NCBI GenBank assembly: GCA_965226025.1
Contig: CBDDCD010000003.1
Coordinates: 2,790,001-2,854,000 of the forward strand
Origin: Moanibacter sp965226025
GTDB taxonomy: Bacteria > Verrucomicrobiota > Verrucomicrobiia > Opitutales > UBA2987
Length of the DNA: 64,000 nucleotides
Direction of reading: 5' to 3'
Of this stretch, positions 26,952-36,731 are shown piece by piece. The notes beneath the pieces are model-generated. The model was not told the DNA's origin. It did not search any database and was given only the letters and a program-made list of their open reading frames with translations. Within the stretch, counting starts at the first letter, position 1; each line of letters opens with the position of its first letter. A program made the translations under genes and the position numbers.

Positions 26952-27824
26952 GTGGCGGGGAGAATGCCGAGGCCACGTTTGGTCCAAAGCATCGGAATTG
27001 ACGGATTCGTGGCGACGGACCATGATAGTTGGGAAATGGCAGAGACACTTCAGATTGCCTTCGAATTGAAGGCCCGGGTTGCAGGAAAGGAAATCACGTC
27101 GCGAACCGTAGGGCTCAGCCTGTTCAACCGCTTCAACCATGAGGTCGAGCATTTCATCGCCGGAAGTGAGCGCGGCGTGTCGCTTGACGAGGCCCATGTA
27201 TCCGTTGAGGATGGCTCCTATCGCCTCGTCGTGATGCTGCCGGCCTTGATTGCCGCGACGGTTGAGCCTGACATGGGACGGCTGCAAGCCGAGGACTCTC
27301 TCGACCAAATAGATGCCCGGCGCGCGAAAATAGTAAGGGGCTGGCAGGAACGAGCACGACGGGAAGATGGATACCAAGTAAGAATTGAATCGCTGCAAAG
27401 CGCCTTGCAGCCGGTTCGTATTTCTCGCGAAACCGACTATCACGCGGCCGACCAGGACAGGTGGGTAGCAGTGGAGAGGTATGTGTTGGGACGTGTCGTG
27501 GACATTGGGGGGAGCACCGAAGCCAATGTTCACCTCGTGCTTGAAGACACCGGAAAGCGGATCAAGGCGACAAGCACGGAGGAGTACTTGCGGGATCAAC
27601 GAGAGAACTATCTGTATCACAAAGTGCAACTCCAGATTGCCGCCCACGAGAACATCCAGACCGGGGAACTGCGCGACGTTCGTCTTCTGGCATTTGTGGG
27701 CGAGGGCCCATCCTACGATGAACGGGAACTTGAAGCGCTCATCGAGAAGGGAACGCGCGCCTGGTCGGACGTGCCTGACAGCGCAGCTTGGGTAAGAGAG
27801 CAACGAGGGAGCTTCGATGAGTGA
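26952..27824 (+). CDS. Hypothetical protein paired with a PIN-domain gene
   Basis: The 290 residues have no motif I recognise. The N-terminal part has alternating beta/helix character (MAETLQIAFELKARVAGKEI, FNRFNHEVEHFIAGSERG). The middle is an Arg-rich helix (DARRAKIVRGWQERARRE). The C-terminal half is beta-rich with RWVAVERYVLGRVVDIGG and the end acidic. The start may be GTG 26952 or ATG 26964. It overlaps the PIN gene by 8 bp, so they are translated together. Beside a defence operon, this looks like a partner or antitoxin-like protein for the PIN nuclease; that is inference from context. Confidence 0.65.
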   Translation: MAGRMPRPRLVQSIGIDGFVATDHDSWEMAETLQIAFELKARVAGKEITSRTVGLSLFNRFNHEVEHFIAGSERGVSLDEAHVSVEDGSYRLVVMLPALIAATVEPDMGRLQAEDSLDQIDARRAKIVRGWQERARREDGYQVRIESLQSALQPVRISRETDYHAADQDRWVAVERYVLGRVVDIGGSTEANVHLVLEDTGKRIKATSTEEYLRDQRENYLYHKVQLQIAAHENIQTGELRDVRLLAFVGEGPSYDERELEALIEKGTRAWSDVPDSAAWVREQRGSFDE

Positions 27825-28311
27825 CGGCGCGGTTCTCGATACCGGTTTTCTTATCAGTCTGGTGGACCGAAACCGGCCCTGCCATGATGCGGCAAGAAAG
27901 TACTACAGATACTTTCTTGAGAACGGAGTCACGATGTTCCTCTCCACGATTGTGGCCGCTGAGTTTGCGGTGAAACAGCCGGTAACCGACCTGCCTCTCC
28001 GCAATTTCCGAGTGTTGCCGTTCAACCTGGGAGATGCCAAGCGCTGCGCGGAGCTGAATGTCTCCTACTACCGCAATAAATACGGCGCGGGGCAACGGGA
28101 TGCTGTGAAGGACGATTTCAAGATCATTGCCCAAGCCGTGGAGCAGGATGCCAGAGTTCTCTTGACCGAGGATGATAAGACGCTCTCCGTCTATTGCGAG
28201 CACTTGCGAAAGGACGGGAAGATCAATTTCCGCGTTGCCGGCCTTCAGAAGGGTTTCGACATTGCCTCCGTGAATGAAGACGGGCAAAGCGAAATGCCTT
28301 TGAAGTCCTGA
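27817..28311 (+). CDS. PIN-domain ribonuclease-like protein
   Basis: The 164 residues show the PIN acid series: Asp in AVLDTGFLISLVD, Glu in TIVAAEFAVKQ, Asp in VKDDFKIIAQA and the paired acids in LLTEDDKTLSVY. PIN proteins are Mg-dependent ribonucleases, often toxins. It is longer than VapC (about 130) with a C-terminal extension, and it is coupled to a 290-residue partner instead of a small antitoxin. The function in defence or RNA turnover is inferred. Confidence 0.75.
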   Translation: MSDGAVLDTGFLISLVDRNRPCHDAARKYYRYFLENGVTMFLSTIVAAEFAVKQPVTDLPLRNFRVLPFNLGDAKRCAELNVSYYRNKYGAGQRDAVKDDFKIIAQAVEQDARVLLTEDDKTLSVYCEHLRKDGKINFRVAGLQKGFDIASVNEDGQSEMPLKS

Positions 28312-28553
28312 TTCTCCCTTCCCGAGTTTCACTCATCAATGTCGATTCCTATTGCATTTCCAATCCCTCGATACCGTTCCGCGTGGCAAAGAGTAATAGC
28401 GTCATGGGCAGCCAAAAGAAACGGGAACCGGATCCTCTTGTGTTCGAGATCGAGCGGGAATTGCGGCCCGGCCGTTTTCTCCGCAACGGGGCGAGTTCGT
28501 AGGTCGCGAATCTGACAGGTTAATTCTACCGGACAAGACTGGATGCGGCATGA

Positions 28554-29945
28554 CTATTTCCACCCGTCGTTCCACGCGTTGAATTCGGCCGGGCGCAGCC
28601 GATAGCGCGCGATGTTGCCTTGGTGAAGGCTGCTGAGCTCCGTTTCGACGACCTCAACGAACCTTGCTCTGTCGTCTCCAGGAATTTCTTGTTCCGTCTG
28701 TTCGGCAATCCAGTGCGTGGCTTCGCGCTTGTCCATTTTGCCCTGAACGGCTCCCCTCACGAACTCGCCGATCTGAGCTCGATACGACAGCCGGAACGGG
28801 TCGGGGTCTCCCAAGGATTGCCGGACAGCGGAATAGCGAGCGGCCGAGCGTCGATAGGCCCAGACGAAGACGTCACGAAGATACGCCACACGGTTCAGTT
28901 CGTAAACTCCAATGATTCCTTTTATGTAGTCCCCCTGCGGCACATCGATAAAGGAAAGCGGACAGAGATTATACCGAATCAGCGGAATATTCGCCGCCAA
29001 TCGCGAAACGCGTTTATTGACGTCTTCGAAGGGCTGGAGATACGGCAAGTGCACCATTACGAAAAATGCCTGCTCGAACGGATCGTCAATCGCTCCCGCC
29101 TTCGCCAGAAGCTCGAGGAATCGCTCTTCGATCTGCTGGGGAACTTCCAGGGGATGAAAGACCGTCTGACTGATCCCGACTGGCCGTGCACGTAAACGTC
29201 CGCAGGCGGCTGGATCGGCCAAAAGGTTGTCCGATAGAAGGGCGTGGAGGTTACAGATGGTGTACCGGTTGAATCCAATCTCCTCTGCCTGATCGGCGAG
29301 CATCTCGATAGCGGATTTATGATTCAGGATCATCTGGGCCTCTTCAGTGGCTTTCCCTTCCGCATTTTCGCCGAGATCAAGCAGGCGCTGAGTTTCGAGA
29401 AGCGAGTAGGTATTCCCTTCCAACCGGCTTGAGTTCCATGACAAGTCGATGAGTAAGCGGTCCATCACTTGGCGGACGTAGGTGCCCGCGGGCAGGTTCG
29501 TCATTCCAACCTTTCCGATCGCGGCCAGTTCACAGCGGATCTTCGGAGAAAGGTATTCGCTTACGTTTGGTTCGTAGAAATCGAGGAAGCCACTCTCATA
29601 GCCCACTGGGGTGCGTGCCGAAAGGGGGCGACTGACCTGTTTCCTGACCTCCTCCGCGTCCTCTGTGAGCCCGATCCCGCCCGTTTCGAGCGCGGTAACG
29701 CCAAAGTTCGGGGCCTGAACTTCCCTCGATGGTGTGGTTCCCGGGAAATAGCGCTTCCCCCTCCCGCTTCCTTTACCGACGATTCGGCCCGCTTCGGCGA
29801 GGCGGTTAAGGCGACGCTGCATCATTCGGGCCGGCAGAGCGTAATGGAGCCCCGCGCGGATAACGTCGACGCGGACACCGTCCGGATGATGCGCAACGAG
29901 CGTGGCGATCGCATCGAGCTCGGCGTCTGGAACCTTCTTGGGCAT
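28554..29945 (-). CDS. Fic-domain protein with N-terminal winged helix and atypical Fic motif
   Basis: The 463 residues begin with a winged-helix segment (1-70). They carry the Fic_N inhibitory motif SSRLEGN (about 175, class II autoinhibition) and a Fic core with the active-site loop QPFEDVNKRVSR (about 300). The canonical HPFxxGNGR would have His at the Gln and Gly at the Val, so standard AMP transfer is doubtful. The frame is otherwise intact. Fic proteins normally transfer AMP or another phosphate-linked group to target proteins. The upstream DNA holds a phased repeat array (29954-30042), suggesting autoregulation through the winged helix. Confidence 0.85.
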   Translation of the reverse strand: MPKKVPDAELDAIATLVAHHPDGVRVDVIRAGLHYALPARMMQRRLNRLAEAGRIVGKGSGRGKRYFPGTTPSREVQAPNFGVTALETGGIGLTEDAEEVRKQVSRPLSARTPVGYESGFLDFYEPNVSEYLSPKIRCELAAIGKVGMTNLPAGTYVRQVMDRLLIDLSWNSSRLEGNTYSLLETQRLLDLGENAEGKATEEAQMILNHKSAIEMLADQAEEIGFNRYTICNLHALLSDNLLADPAACGRLRARPVGISQTVFHPLEVPQQIEERFLELLAKAGAIDDPFEQAFFVMVHLPYLQPFEDVNKRVSRLAANIPLIRYNLCPLSFIDVPQGDYIKGIIGVYELNRVAYLRDVFVWAYRRSAARYSAVRQSLGDPDPFRLSYRAQIGEFVRGAVQGKMDKREATHWIAEQTEQEIPGDDRARFVEVVETELSSLHQGNIARYRLRPAEFNAWNDGWK

Positions 29946-29953
29946 AGATTACT

Positions 29954-30042
29954 AATATGTCGTGAAGCGGATTTTGCGACATAAAAAGGCTCTATTTGTC
30001 GTTTATTGTCCTTTAATGTCGCAAAACTGCCTTATCTGTCGC
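29954..30042. promoter_or_regulatory. Phased 10-bp repeat array upstream of fic (probable operator)
   Basis: Five consecutive 10-bp units lie at 29993-30042 with TGTC or a variant in the same place: TATTTGTCGT, TTATTGTCCT, TTAATGTCGC, AAAACTGCCT, TATCTGTCGC. Another unit lies at 29954-29963 and an inverted copy (TTTTGCGACATAAA) at 29972-29985. The 10-bp period puts sites on one face of the helix. The array ends about 10 bp before the fic start codon. Confidence 0.6.
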
Positions 30043-30207
30043 TAACAGGCGGCCAAAATCTTGGGAATGTAGAACGGGTTCGTGTTCGTCTTCTTGAAAT
30101 TCCTGGGCGTGAGTGAAGTCGCGAATTTCAGAACTCGCTATTATGCGGGTTGTCGGGGTGGGTAGAATCGCAAGTAGAATTCCCGACTTTTAACGAGAGA
30201 AAGAAAA

Positions 30208-30260
30208 CGGTAGGCTTCTCCTTCGAAGAACTAATTCGAAGAAAATGGAGAAACCTACCG
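30208..30260 (+). promoter_or_regulatory. Fold-back hairpin covering the transposase start
   Basis: CGGTAGGCTTCTCC (30208-30221) pairs with GGAGAAACCTACCG (30247-30260) with one mismatch; inner TTCGAA copies can extend the stem. The start codon at 30245 lies within it, so read-through transcripts would hide the initiation site, as known for fold-back control in some IS elements. Confidence 0.55.
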
Positions 30261-32463
30261 AGCAAGAAGAGTCCTGCCAACAATGCCTCCTTGGGGTAGA
30301 CAAGCGTAATCCCTGCCTGACGGTCTATCGGGACCTGAGCAAAGGCCAATTGCAGGTCTATTACGGCCATGAGCTATTGGAAGTGGTGGGGGACGATCGC
30401 GAGCAGGTTGGATTCAAGATTCTGGTGGGACGGCTCTATAATGCGGGGTTGAAGATAGGGTGCTTACAGAGACAATTTGAGGTTGACCCCAAGACGATGA
30501 AGCGGTGGGGCGAGGCCCTGCAAAGTGGCGATGCCGAAACCCTGGGCCGGGTGTTGGCGGGGCGCCGGTGGCATCGCAAATTGACCCGGGAAATACGGAG
30601 TTTTGTGCGGGTGCGCTTTTTTGAGATCTATGAGCAGAGCCGGTACGCTTACAGCAAGAAGATACGCGGTGAGATCGAGGAGGTGTTCGCAGTCAGCCTC
30701 AGTGGGGAAACCCTGCGCCCTTTGTTTAAGGAGCTCAAAGAGGCCTTGGCCAAGGAGGCCGAGCAGAGGAGGGGGCAAAATCGGGAGACTGCCTGGGATT
30801 CTCCCAAGGGTTCACCCTTGCAGGCAGAGCAGGAGCAAGCAGAAAACAAGGCCGAAGGCGAAGAGGAGAATCGCAAGGAGTCTCCCGATTTTACCACGGG
30901 CAGTTCCGAATCGGTGCAGTGGTGTCGACATTTAGGGGTGCTGGTATTCAGTGAAGGGCTCGGGCAAGTGGCTCAGATAGATGGCGAAGAGGGCTGGCTT
31001 TTGAAGCAATGGCTGGCCTGCGCGCTGTTGGCCGCGGTGAATATCGAGCAGAGCAAACTGCTCGATCTGGAAGACCTGCAAAAGCTCATCGGGCGAGTCC
31101 TCTATACGCCCCATCTGCAACGCCAAAGGCTCAGCGCCCTGGCCCATGAAGCGCTTTTAAGAGCGATCCTCAGGGTGAACGCGAGGAACCTGAATGCTTC
31201 TTGTGAGCAGAGCTTTTATTATGATCCGCACACCAAACATTACACCGGCATGAGCAAGCTCCTGGCGGGCTGGTGTCCCACCATCCGTTTGGCCGACAAA
31301 GCGCTTCACAGCGATTTTATTCATACCCTGAAGGGCTCTCCGGTCTATTTTGCCAGCACCGACAACTACGAGGATATAAGGAAACGGTTTATCCCCAACT
31401 GCGAAGCGATGCTCGAATTGGTAGAGGTGCCTGCGGATAAGAAGGTGAGCATTTACGTGGACCGGGCGATCGCCGCGGACTGGTTTTACGAAGCCATCCT
31501 GGAGCATCCTCAACTCGAAATCATCACCTGGGAAAAAGGTTTCAAGGCCAGCCCCTGCAACGGATCGACGGACAACTGCGCCTGCTGCGCCCCAGAAACC
31601 ATGCCGAAGATCTCCAGGAGTATTATCTTTGCTATCAGCGGGGCCCGTGGAAAAAGAATCCTCATCTTACCCAATGGGTGGTGGAAGCGACCAATCCCAG
31701 AAATCAAACCATTACGGTGAGCATCTTAGGGACCGACCCAAAAGCCCCCGATGAAGCAGTCCTCAAAGGGATGTTCAGTCGCTGGATTCAGGAGAATGAT
31801 TTCAAATACCTCGATAAGCACTTTGGGATTAATCAGATCACCTCTTATCGCACCATCCACTACCAGCGCTTAGCCCAACACCTTGAGGATAGGCAGGAGA
31901 AAAGCGGTGCCGCTAAAGCACTCCTGAAGCAGAAAACCCAATCCACCGAAGCATTGAAAAGACTGCTCCTGGCCGAACATGCCCATCCGGGCCAAAGCGC
32001 CTCAAGGAGCGCCATGATCGCTCGCCTCGATCACAAGCTCAATGCCCTCCAACTCGAAGGGGAGCAAATCGAGACCGAATGCTCGCGCCTGGAGCGACTC
32101 ATTGAGCAGAACTATGTCCGCCTGGACACCTCCAACAAATCCATCATGGATGCCTTGAAAATCCTCGCCCGCAATAGTTTCTACAAGCAGTTTGAACCCT
32201 TTAAAGAAGGCTACGACAACTATCGTGACGACCACGATCTGTTTCGCAATCTGACTCACTGCGACGGCGCCCTCATAGAGAGGGGCGCAACCGTCGAAGC
32301 GCATCTATTCCCAACCGCAAACTATTCCCCTCATTTGCAGCAAGTCGTGATTGAGTACCTCCAGACTCTCAACCAGAACCCGCTCCTGATGCCCGACCGC
32401 TCGGGCCGAACCATTACCTTCCAACTCGGCTATAAATCGAGATTTAAACTTGCGATTGCATAG
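30245..32463 (+). pseudogene. Large transposase of an unclassified IS, frameshifted
   Basis: Frame 1 (30245-31720) and frame 2 (open to 32463) together give a protein of about 740 residues. The true reading switches near 31550, where frame 1 GFKASP continues in frame 2 as LQRIDGQLRLLRPRNHAEDL and on to TQWVVEATNPRNQTITVSIL. The N-terminal third is helix-turn-helix-like (LKIGCLQRQFEVDPKTMKRW). Candidate catalytic stretches include AQIDGEEGWL and SIYVDRAIAADWFYEAI. The C-terminal part is coiled coil. The family was not recognised, and the element ends could not be fixed. The frameshift probably inactivates it. Confidence 0.65.
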
Positions 32464-32494
32464 CTCCTTTAAAGGGGCAAGATAGTGAGGTCTG

Positions 32495-32832
32495 ATCCTA
32501 ACAAAGCGAAACCTTCCTCGGAACGCTCCTACTATGTCAGCAGCCGCGATCCCACCGACTTGAGCCCTCCTCAGTTCCTATCGAAAATCCGCAACCACTG
32601 GGCCATCGAAAACAAAAACCACTACCCCAGAGATCGCTTCTTCGATGAAGATCGATGTATGATCCGTAACCATAACGCAGCCAGAATCCTGGCTGCTTGC
32701 AGGCAACTGGTTCTTAGCCTCAAATCTACCATGGGCTTCGAATCCACCCCTGCCCTCTGTGATCATTTCACCTTCAACCTACACAAGGCCATCAATATCA
32801 TCACCTAATGTCCCGAGAATCAAAACACCGTA
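32495..32832 (+). mobile_element. 3' fragment of the ISAs1-type element (second copy)
   Basis: From ATCCTAACAAAGCG to ...TCAAAACACCGTA the sequence matches the right end of the intact element at 56969-58862, including the terminal inverted repeat. It encodes the last 104 transposase residues, with the catalytic Glu in IRNHWAIENKNHY. The rest of the copy is missing; the large frameshifted IS abuts it on the left. Confidence 0.85.
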
Positions 32833-33007
32833 CCATAAGACCACAGGTGCGGGGGTATTGCCTGGTGTACTCTGTCCTGTAATCGTGTAATCCTGCAAAA
32901 GGGAAGTAAAGGCCTCATGTCTTTTGATCGATAATACCATTGACTGGATTCGGTGGCGCGAATTCTCATTCTGTATTGGGATTTAACAACGAACCGTTTT
33001 TGCTCTC

Positions 33008-33793
33008 TTGTTTGCGGCTCTTTCATCTCCTATGAGTTGCGCTCAGGAATGCCTTCTTATCGCCCACCGCGGAGCCTCCTACGATGCGCCTGAAAATACC
33101 CTTGCATCCGTCAATCTGGCTTGGAGGAAAGGTGCCCCGGCAGTTGAGATTGACGTCCGTCTCTCGGCTGACGGTGAGGTCGTTGTTCTGCACGATTTCA
33201 ATACCAAAGAGCTTTTCGGGCGTGACCGGGAGGTGAAAGATCAGACCGCCTCGGAGTTGCGTGAGCTCGACGCGGGACGCCATAAAGGCAAGCAATGGGA
33301 GGGAGAAAGGATTCCGCTCCTCGATGAAGTGCTCGCAACGGTTCCCGCCGGAGGGGTTCTCTTTGTCGAAATCAAGGTGGGGCCCGAGATTATCCCAGCA
33401 CTGGCGAAACCCTTCGCTCGGTCCGGCCTAAGGTCGGAACAGATCGCTATGATCAGTTTCAACTGGGAGACCATTTCGGTGGCTAAACAAGCCTTTCCTT
33501 ATCATTGCGTTTACGCGCTTTCGAGTTTTGAGAGGAATGAGGAGACCCGGGCATGGGAACCGGTTGTCGAGGATCTCATCAAGAAGGCCAGGGGCGCAGG
33601 CGCTGATGGATTAGACCTCAAGGCGATCGACTCCATCGATGCGGCACTTATAGCGAAGATTAAAGACGCCGGTCTTCAGGCGTTTGTGTGGACCGTCAAC
33701 GATCCGGCCGTGGCCAGGGATTTGAAGCGTGCCGGTATCGACGGCATTACCACCGATCGGCCGCGATGGCTGGCGAGTGAGCTCGAAAAATGA
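33008..33793 (+). CDS. Glycerophosphodiester phosphodiesterase
   Basis: The 261 residues have the GDPD signature: AHRGASYDAPENTLAS with the catalytic His-Arg, EIDVRLSADGEVVVLHD with the metal acids and second His, FVEIKVG, and the C-terminal VWTVNDPAVARDLKRAGIDGITTDRP. It cleaves glycerophosphodiesters to glycerol-3-phosphate and an alcohol. A hydrophobic stretch (FALLFAALSSPMSCA) begins upstream of the first start codon TTG 33008, so a signal peptide may be partly truncated or the real start is non-standard. The next gene is glpD, which would use the product. Confidence 0.88.
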   Translation: MFAALSSPMSCAQECLLIAHRGASYDAPENTLASVNLAWRKGAPAVEIDVRLSADGEVVVLHDFNTKELFGRDREVKDQTASELRELDAGRHKGKQWEGERIPLLDEVLATVPAGGVLFVEIKVGPEIIPALAKPFARSGLRSEQIAMISFNWETISVAKQAFPYHCVYALSSFERNEETRAWEPVVEDLIKKARGAGADGLDLKAIDSIDAALIAKIKDAGLQAFVWTVNDPAVARDLKRAGIDGITTDRPRWLASELEK

Positions 33794-33812
33794 TTCTTCT
33801 TTGGAGTCCGTA

Positions 33813-35414
33813 GTGAGGGAAGAAGCGATCGATGCCCTGCGGGAAAGCGTCTTCGACTCGCTCATCATTGGGGCCGGTATCAATGGAGCTGCATCGAGCG
33901 CCGCCTTAAGCGCCCAAGGGGGCAAGGTCTGCCTCATTGATCAGGGGGATTTCGGTTCGCTGACAAGCCAGGAGAGCTCAAATCTAATATGGGGAGGTAT
34001 TAAATACCTGGAGAATTTTGAGTTTGGTCTGGTGTGGAAACTCTGTCGGGCGCGCAACCAGTTGCTCAAGGCCTACCCTACGAATGTTCGTGAGATTCGG
34101 TTTCTGACCACAGTGGAGAAGGGATTCCGACATCACCCCTTGGCCCTCTATCTGGGAGCCTGGATTTACTGGTTGATCGGGCGAGGCTTCACCCACAGGC
34201 CCAGAATCCTATCCCGACGCGACATCGCGCAGAGTGAGCCCAATGTTCGATTGGACACCTGTGCGGGCGGGTTTGAGTATTCCGATGCCTACCTCCCCGG
34301 AAATGACGCCCGGTTTGTATTTGATTTCGTTCTGAAGACGCGTGCCAACGGAGGCGTCACTATCAATTATCTCGAATCTTTCGGTTCGCACTGGAAGGAA
34401 GAGCTCTGGATTACGAGAGTTCGGGACAGGGTCGGCGGAAAGGATGGAACCATTCGATCCAAAACCCTGATCAATGCCTGCGGTCCGTTTGTTGATGAGT
34501 ATAATAGTCGCTCTGGCATCGCCACCCGTCACCGCCACCTGTTTTCCAAAGGCATCCACCTGATCGTCAAGCGCTCTACCAGCGGGAGTCGGGTTCTTGC
34601 ATTTTTCGCCAGCGACGGCCGTCTCTTTTTCATCATACCGATGGGCTCGGCATCCTGTCTGGGCACGACCGATACTCGTGTGGAAGAGGTATCCGCCACC
34701 GTAACGCCGGAAGATCGTCATTTTGTACTCAGCAATATCAACCGCCGGCTGGCTTTGAATCCGCCCCTCACGGAAGCCGACATTATCAGCGAAAGATGTG
34801 GAGTGCGCCCACTTGTGGTCGACTCCGAGGGAAGGGACATAGATTCAGGAGACTGGTCCTCACTGTCGCGAAAACACGTGATTGAAATTGATCGCGATCG
34901 TAGGCATCTATGTATATTCGGGGGAAAACTGACGGATTGTCTGAATGTCGGTGATGAGGTAGTCCGTGAGATCAGCGCAATGCAGATCGGACTTCGGTAT
35001 CGAAACCGGGACTGGTTTGGTGAACCGCCGCTATCCGATTTCGCCTCCTTTCAGCGGAGGGCAGCCGAACTAGGGATCGACTCTCGCACGCCCGACCACT
35101 TCTCCGAGCCCATCAGCCTTCGCCTGTGGCGCAGATACGGTCGCGACGCAGTTCCGATGCTGGAGGCAATCGCCAGCGATGAGGCGATGGCTCAAGTCCT
35201 GATCGAAGGAACTGAATTCCTTCGCTGTGAGATTCATTGGGCCGCGCGCGACGAGATGATTGTCAAGCTCGACGACTTTCTGCGGCGTCGGACAAGGATC
35301 GCTCACATTGTATCGATGGATGCACTCCGGAAAGACCCCGGCATACTCGAAGCCTGTGAGGAAATTTTCGGAAGTCAGGGGCGCGCGCGTTTCGAGGAGT
35401 ATTTCTCTTCGTGA
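33813..35414 (+). CDS. glpD: Glycerol-3-phosphate dehydrogenase, FAD-dependent
   Basis: From GTG 33813 (VREEAIDALRESVFDSLIIG) the protein has 533 residues; the GGAG at 33803-33806 is well placed for it, while the frame is open back to 33729 inside the preceding gene. The FAD-binding Rossmann motif IIGAGINGAASSAAL, the GlpD stretch SSNLIWGGIKYLENFEFGLV and the C-terminal GGKLTDCLNVGDEVV are present. It oxidises glycerol-3-phosphate to dihydroxyacetone phosphate at the membrane. It lies 19 bp after the phosphodiesterase, forming a two-step salvage pair. Confidence 0.9.
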   Translation: MREEAIDALRESVFDSLIIGAGINGAASSAALSAQGGKVCLIDQGDFGSLTSQESSNLIWGGIKYLENFEFGLVWKLCRARNQLLKAYPTNVREIRFLTTVEKGFRHHPLALYLGAWIYWLIGRGFTHRPRILSRRDIAQSEPNVRLDTCAGGFEYSDAYLPGNDARFVFDFVLKTRANGGVTINYLESFGSHWKEELWITRVRDRVGGKDGTIRSKTLINACGPFVDEYNSRSGIATRHRHLFSKGIHLIVKRSTSGSRVLAFFASDGRLFFIIPMGSASCLGTTDTRVEEVSATVTPEDRHFVLSNINRRLALNPPLTEADIISERCGVRPLVVDSEGRDIDSGDWSSLSRKHVIEIDRDRRHLCIFGGKLTDCLNVGDEVVREISAMQIGLRYRNRDWFGEPPLSDFASFQRRAAELGIDSRTPDHFSEPISLRLWRRYGRDAVPMLEAIASDEAMAQVLIEGTEFLRCEIHWAARDEMIVKLDDFLRRRTRIAHIVSMDALRKDPGILEACEEIFGSQGRARFEEYFSS

Positions 35415-35482
35415 CCCGGATCCCTTCGATCGAGGTCGAGATCATAAACCTTGATAGAAAGGGAAGCTGCGGACGGATTTTC

Positions 35483-36586
35483 TCACCGTGGATTCCGTAG
35501 GCGCTCTATCCTGCCATCGGTAAAGATCGGCTGGCCCCAAGCGTAAAAGGTCTCGAAGCCGCTGTCGGTACGGCGGGTGTAACTGGCATTGCACCGCACA
35601 TAAGCAAGGTCCGGCGGCACTTCCATGCGAGCCTTGGGACCGTGGAAATGTGCCACTGCTCTGCCCTCGGGGCCAATGAATTCAATGAGAATCCCGCTCG
35701 CCGCTTCGGATCTGCTGTAGCCGATCACGTAGGGAGAGGATATAGCTTCGATGGTTGCAGAGAGGTCGATCTCGACTTCATAGGCACTCGAAGAACGTTC
35801 TACTAGGCTGAGTATGACGCCGCTTGTGGAATAGAAGCTTCCTTGCGAAATCGCTGCAGCTATGTCGTCCGCGGCCAAGGCGTCGGATCGCACCATGATC
35901 CAGCCCCTTCCCGGGTTGCTGAATGTGGCGCCGAATTCCTTCAGGATGTGGGTATCATCCGAGGAAACGCCATAGACCACCATCCCCGAGGTCAACATGT
36001 CATCCCACATCGATTCGGTTGTTTCTTTGCCGGCCGGTACTTCGTGGGTATGCTGGATGGTGTTGGGATGAGCGTTGTGGAGTTCAAAGAGGTGCAGCCC
36101 CTCCACCTGTGTCATGTCGGCCGCCGTCACCGCGAATTTGCAGGTGGGATGGTTCAGTATGTGCTCGCCCCCGATTGCTTTCGTAGTATCAAGATGATTC
36201 TGAATCACCGCCGCCACCGAATCGCCTTCGAACTCCCAGTCGATGAGGGAGTCAATATTCATTGCCGTACTGTGGACATTTCGCTTACCCGTGATCTCCT
36301 CACCCGCAATCAGAAGGAAGTCGTCGCGCATGTCGGCCGGAAGATTTACTGTGGCCGGGTCGATGAAGATATTGTGCTCACTTAGGATAAGGAAATGATA
36401 GCCATGGTCGTGGTACCACTTGGCCACCGCATCGGGGCTGGAATCCGCGTGCCCGCAAAGGACGGTATGGGCATGGGTATTTCCTTTGTACCAGTTCTCC
36501 GCTGCAAAGCTGCCAGTGATAGCTGGTGCCTGGAGCAGCGCTGCCAAGGCGATGCCAAGAGTCGTTCTGCTATTCCTCCTCATCAT
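35483..36586 (-). CDS. Secreted PHP-domain phosphoesterase-like protein
   Basis: The 367 residues begin with a signal peptide (RTTLGIALAALLQAPAITGSFAAE). The PHP metal site follows: GNTHAHTVLCGHADSSPD, ILSEHNIF, GEEITGKRNVHSTAM, HILNHPTCKFAV and GVSSDDTHILKE. The C-terminal 100 residues are beta-rich (substrate or surface binding). The predicted location is the periplasm or outside the cell. Among phosphodiester and phosphonate genes it may hydrolyse an external phosphoester. It is divergent from the ABC transporter gene, with the shared promoter region at 36587-36731. Confidence 0.8.
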   Translation of the reverse strand: MMRRNSRTTLGIALAALLQAPAITGSFAAENWYKGNTHAHTVLCGHADSSPDAVAKWYHDHGYHFLILSEHNIFIDPATVNLPADMRDDFLLIAGEEITGKRNVHSTAMNIDSLIDWEFEGDSVAAVIQNHLDTTKAIGGEHILNHPTCKFAVTAADMTQVEGLHLFELHNAHPNTIQHTHEVPAGKETTESMWDDMLTSGMVVYGVSSDDTHILKEFGATFSNPGRGWIMVRSDALAADDIAAAISQGSFYSTSGVILSLVERSSSAYEVEIDLSATIEAISSPYVIGYSRSEAASGILIEFIGPEGRAVAHFHGPKARMEVPPDLAYVRCNASYTRRTDSGFETFYAWGQPIFTDGRIERLRNPR

Positions 36587-36731
36587 TCCTTTCTTTGCTG
36601 CCGAAATGTGACCATCTTAACCAGTCAATCATTGATCCTGCCAGCAAAACAGATTTCGGCCAGCTGCAAGTGTGATTGTTTGCACAGACGGGACAGAACT
36701 ACAGTAGCGGGAGTGAGATAGCTAACAGAGA

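Noticed and set aside
24121..27069. Open frame of 982 codons on the plus strand opposite hsdM
   Set aside because: It mirrors the hsdM frame, is dominated by Glu/Leu/Gly/Val from antisense of a GC-rich gene, and shows no domain or start context. HsdM motifs on the other strand are unambiguous.
29954..30042. CRISPR-like repeat array
   Set aside because: The units are 10 bp and contiguous, with no spacers; no cas genes are present. An operator array fits better.
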